Assembly (NCBI GenBank): GCA_938001995.1
Contig: CALLAV010000168.1
Span: 1-8,086, forward strand
Origin: an uncultured Amylibacter sp.
GTDB lineage: Bacteria > Pseudomonadota > Alphaproteobacteria > Rhodobacterales > Rhodobacteraceae
DNA length: 8,086 nt
Reading direction: 5' to 3'
Both the position numbers and the translations under genes were made by a program. The notes under the pieces are model-generated. The model was not told where the DNA came from and searched no databases. It was given only the letters and a program-made list of their open reading frames with translations. Shown piece after piece: positions 5,973-8,086 of the stretch; the first letter of the stretch is position 1; every line of letters starts with the position of its first letter.

Positions 5973-8086
5973 ATGCCCCAATATAGATTTAGTCAATTGA
6001 AAGCCAATGTGGCGCGCGTTTCTGCTTTCGGGTGCCTTATTTTTATGGGGTTAATCGCGCCACAGACCGCATGGGCCATTCCATCGCCAGAATTGGTAAT
6101 TGGGTCAGTCTCCTCTTTATCGCAAGTGTTTGCAGTGGGCTTTGCCTTCGTTTCGGGCACAGCGGCGCTGTTGGCACGCAAATTTGGGATTAACCTTTCT
6201 GGGGCCACAAAAGCGTCCGGCAAGATTGTGATGATGTGTCTGTTGATCGTGATGGGTCTAGGGGCTCTTAACTATTGGCAATACAAATCCGCGCAAACCG
6301 CAGAGTTGCAACGGATGCAAGCCACCTTGGTGCGGCCCGCGCAATTTAAGGGCACAACGATTAAAGACGAGACGCTGAAAGAAACAAGTTTCAGCAAGCA
6401 ATCCAAAAGCGAATTGGCGATGACAACGGATGAATTGGCCGGTTTGCTGACCGCTGCGCGAGATCAGCGCCCTGTTCTGTTTGATGTGCGCGAAACGGGT
6501 GAGAATGCGATGGGGTCTTTGCCCAATTCAACGCATATCCGATACCCAGATTTTATGAGCTCTGGTCAGGACTTAACGGGCAAGCAAGTGGTTCTGTTCT
6601 GTCACAACGGCAACCGAAGTTCAGAGACTTGCGCCAAACTCGCAGCGATGGGTATTGATTGTCGGTTTGTGGCGGGTGGCATTGAAAAATGGATTGTCGA
6701 GGGACGTCCGTTCAGCGATGCAAGCGTGGAAACCCTGTCCGATTTACGCGCTCTTCCGAGTTATGAAAACAAGGAAACGCTGCTGACCAGCGCGGAGTTT
6801 ACCGCGTTGATAGAAACAGGTGATTTGCAGATTGTGGATACCCGATATCCCAAGGATTTTGAGGCGGGGCATTTGCCTGGCGCAATCAACATTCCTGTAC
6901 GCGCCCTGCCCACGGCAGAGTTGCAAACGCGCATTGCTGCGTTGGAAAAGAAGCCAACAGTCGCAGCGTGTTATGATCGGCGCAGTTGCTTTATGTCCCA
7001 AGTTCTGGGGTTGGAAATGACTCAGGCGGGTGTCCCGTTTGCGGGGCGCTACACGACGCCGTGGGACTATTTCATTCCCCCTGCCCCCAAACCCCATGTG
7101 GTCGAATGGATGGCCGCACAAAACACAGGTCTGTGGCAATCTGCAATCAATTGGTTGGCGGGGCTGATGGTATCGACGTCGAAATCTGTCGGTGTGTTTG
7201 CGGTGATAATTGCGCTCGCACTTGTGTCGCGTATTTTGATCCTGCCGATTGCGTTGAAATCAGAGCGGGACCAGATCCTGACCGCGAAACACGCAGATAC
7301 TTTGAGCGCGTTGAAAACGCGATTGGCAGGCGATCCAACCCGCAAGGCGCGCGCCATTCAGCAATTTTATGCAGACTTGGGACTGACGCCAATGCGCAAT
7401 CTGGTGGCGCTGTTGTTCCTGCCTCTGATGATGCTGGGACTGAGTGCGACTGAGGAAATGGGCAAAACCCTCGCAGCGCCACTAATGTGGGCGCAAAATA
7501 TGGGGCTGCCTGATGCGACCTACGCCATGCCTGTGCTGTTTGCAGTGCTGGCAGGTGTTTATCTGCACTGGGCAGTGGCCAAAACGAAACGCTCTGCTGT
7601 GTTGTGGTGGGTCATTGGGACGCCGCTGCTGTTCGGGCTGGTGTTTCAGTTGTCTTTCGCAGGCAATGTGTATCTGTGCGTGGCGCTTGGGTTGTTGTTG
7701 GTGCAACGGGCCTATGTGACGGGGATGTTGCAAGACGGCGTGCGTGTAGTGAAACACGCGCTGAGGCGCTGGCAGGTGCGCAGCAAATGGGCGGGCGTTG
7801 TACCGCTCGCACATTCCGAGGCGTTAACCACGGCTGGCAACAAATCCTACCGCCTGTCGGTAATGCGTAACGCAGGACTGCCCGTTCCAAACGGTGCAGT
7901 GATCCGCTCTGACGTGATAGAGCGCTTCAATCTGATGAACGGAACCCAAAAAGAAGCCTTTGCCGCAAAGGTTTGGACCATGATTGGCAAGCAAAACTGT
8001 GCGGTACGCAGTTCAGCCAGTGGCGAGGATGGAGCGGATAAGAGTTTCGCTGGCATTTTCGACTCTGTGCTGCATGTGGATGCGAC
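5973..8086 (+). CDS. Rhodanese-rhodanese-YidC/Oxa1-like-PEP/pyruvate-binding fusion protein (3' end outside window)
   Basis: The frame runs from ATG 5973 without a stop to the window edge (704 residues). An in-frame TAA at 5943-5945, with no start codon between, fixes ATG as the first possible start. In order: a signal-like segment ending AWA (33-35); helices at about 49-67 and 85-101; rhodanese 1 (about 150-248) with DVRE and active loop CHNGNRS (C210); rhodanese 2 (about 272-362) with VDTRYPKDFEAGHLPGA and loop CYDRRSC (C333). Next is a YidC/Oxa1-like core (about 388-583): helix ending SRILILP with R420, a charged cytoplasmic hairpin (428-470), and four further helices near 475-491, 517-535, 545-562 and 564-582. 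A basic linker (590-605) leads to a PEP-synthase/PPDK-type nucleotide-binding start with GNKSYRL (622-628), AGLPVPNGAVI (634-644) and VRSSASGED (678-686). Topology places the rhodaneses outside and the ATP-binding domain inside. The overall function is unknown. The divergent sensor operon may regulate it. Confidence 0.9.
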   Translation, partial: MPQYRFSQLKANVARVSAFGCLIFMGLIAPQTAWAIPSPELVIGSVSSLSQVFAVGFAFVSGTAALLARKFGINLSGATKASGKIVMMCLLIVMGLGALNYWQYKSAQTAELQRMQATLVRPAQFKGTTIKDETLKETSFSKQSKSELAMTTDELAGLLTAARDQRPVLFDVRETGENAMGSLPNSTHIRYPDFMSSGQDLTGKQVVLFCHNGNRSSETCAKLAAMGIDCRFVAGGIEKWIVEGRPFSDASVETLSDLRALPSYENKETLLTSAEFTALIETGDLQIVDTRYPKDFEAGHLPGAINIPVRALPTAELQTRIAALEKKPTVAACYDRRSCFMSQVLGLEMTQAGVPFAGRYTTPWDYFIPPAPKPHVVEWMAAQNTGLWQSAINWLAGLMVSTSKSVGVFAVIIALALVSRILILPIALKSERDQILTAKHADTLSALKTRLAGDPTRKARAIQQFYADLGLTPMRNLVALLFLPLMMLGLSATEEMGKTLAAPLMWAQNMGLPDATYAMPVLFAVLAGVYLHWAVAKTKRSAVLWWVIGTPLLFGLVFQLSFAGNVYLCVALGLLLVQRAYVTGMLQDGVRVVKHALRRWQVRSKWAGVVPLAHSEALTTAGNKSYRLSVMRNAGLPVPNGAVIRSDVIERFNLMNGTQKEAFAAKVWTMIGKQNCAVRSSASGEDGADKSFAGIFDSVLHVDA

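Noticed and set aside
6986..7453. Plus-strand open frame of 155 codons in another phase
   Set aside because: It lies within the rhodanese/YidC-like coding frame, which has clear family motifs throughout, and it shows none of its own.
5973..8086. Two or three separate genes joined by a sequencing frameshift
   Set aside because: The frame is continuous without a stop, the domain joints fall in plausible linkers, and the predicted topology is consistent across all modules.
1..8086. CRISPR arrays, insertion sequences, phage genes
   Set aside because: No regularly spaced repeats, transposase motifs or terminal inverted repeats were seen on either strand.

Overview
The window looks like part of a marine alphaproteobacterial chromosome, most likely Rhodobacterales (Roseobacter group). 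This rests on protein character (a RamA/RACo-like corrinoid activator with an N-terminal ferredoxin domain, of the kind known in Roseobacters), moderate GC, and TTAA-N7-TTAA motifs of the CtrA type. No database search was possible, so the taxonomic call is an inference.

Layout from left to right. (1) A complete plus-strand gene (104-2158) encodes a ferredoxin-ASKHA protein that probably reactivates a cobalamin enzyme. It ends in a hairpin whose two arms carry its own stop codon and the stop codon of a small convergent gene. (2) That small minus-strand gene (2168-2314, 48 aa) has a clear Shine-Dalgarno sequence and a secretion-signal-like N-terminus. (3) A plus-strand tRNA-Gly(CCC) lies at 2420-2493. 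(4) A two-gene minus-strand operon follows. A PhnD-type periplasmic binding protein (4826-5698) overlaps by 1 nt a hybrid sensor histidine kinase with two receiver domains (2511-4826). (5) A 274-bp AT-rich divergent intergenic region (5699-5972) contains three TTAA half-sites at exact 11-bp spacing and an inverted repeat next to the start of the rightward gene. (6) A very long plus-strand gene starts at 5973 and is still open at the window edge (8086).

The most striking item is the gene at 5973. Its visible 704 residues contain, in one continuous frame, a secretion/membrane N-terminus, two rhodanese domains, a five-helix YidC/Oxa1-like core, and the beginning of a PEP-synthase/PPDK-type ATP-binding domain. 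The predicted topology is self-consistent: rhodaneses in the periplasm, insertase-like core in the membrane, ATP-binding domain in the cytoplasm. I know of no characterised protein with this arrangement.

The divergent binding-protein/kinase pair may control this gene. PhnD-like domains also serve as sensor modules for sulfur oxyanions (TtrS-type tetrathionate sensors), and the target gene carries periplasmic sulfurtransferase domains. A sulfur-compound-sensing system is therefore a reasonable but unproven reading. The kinase has no DNA-binding output, so its signal would have to pass through a phosphotransfer partner encoded elsewhere.
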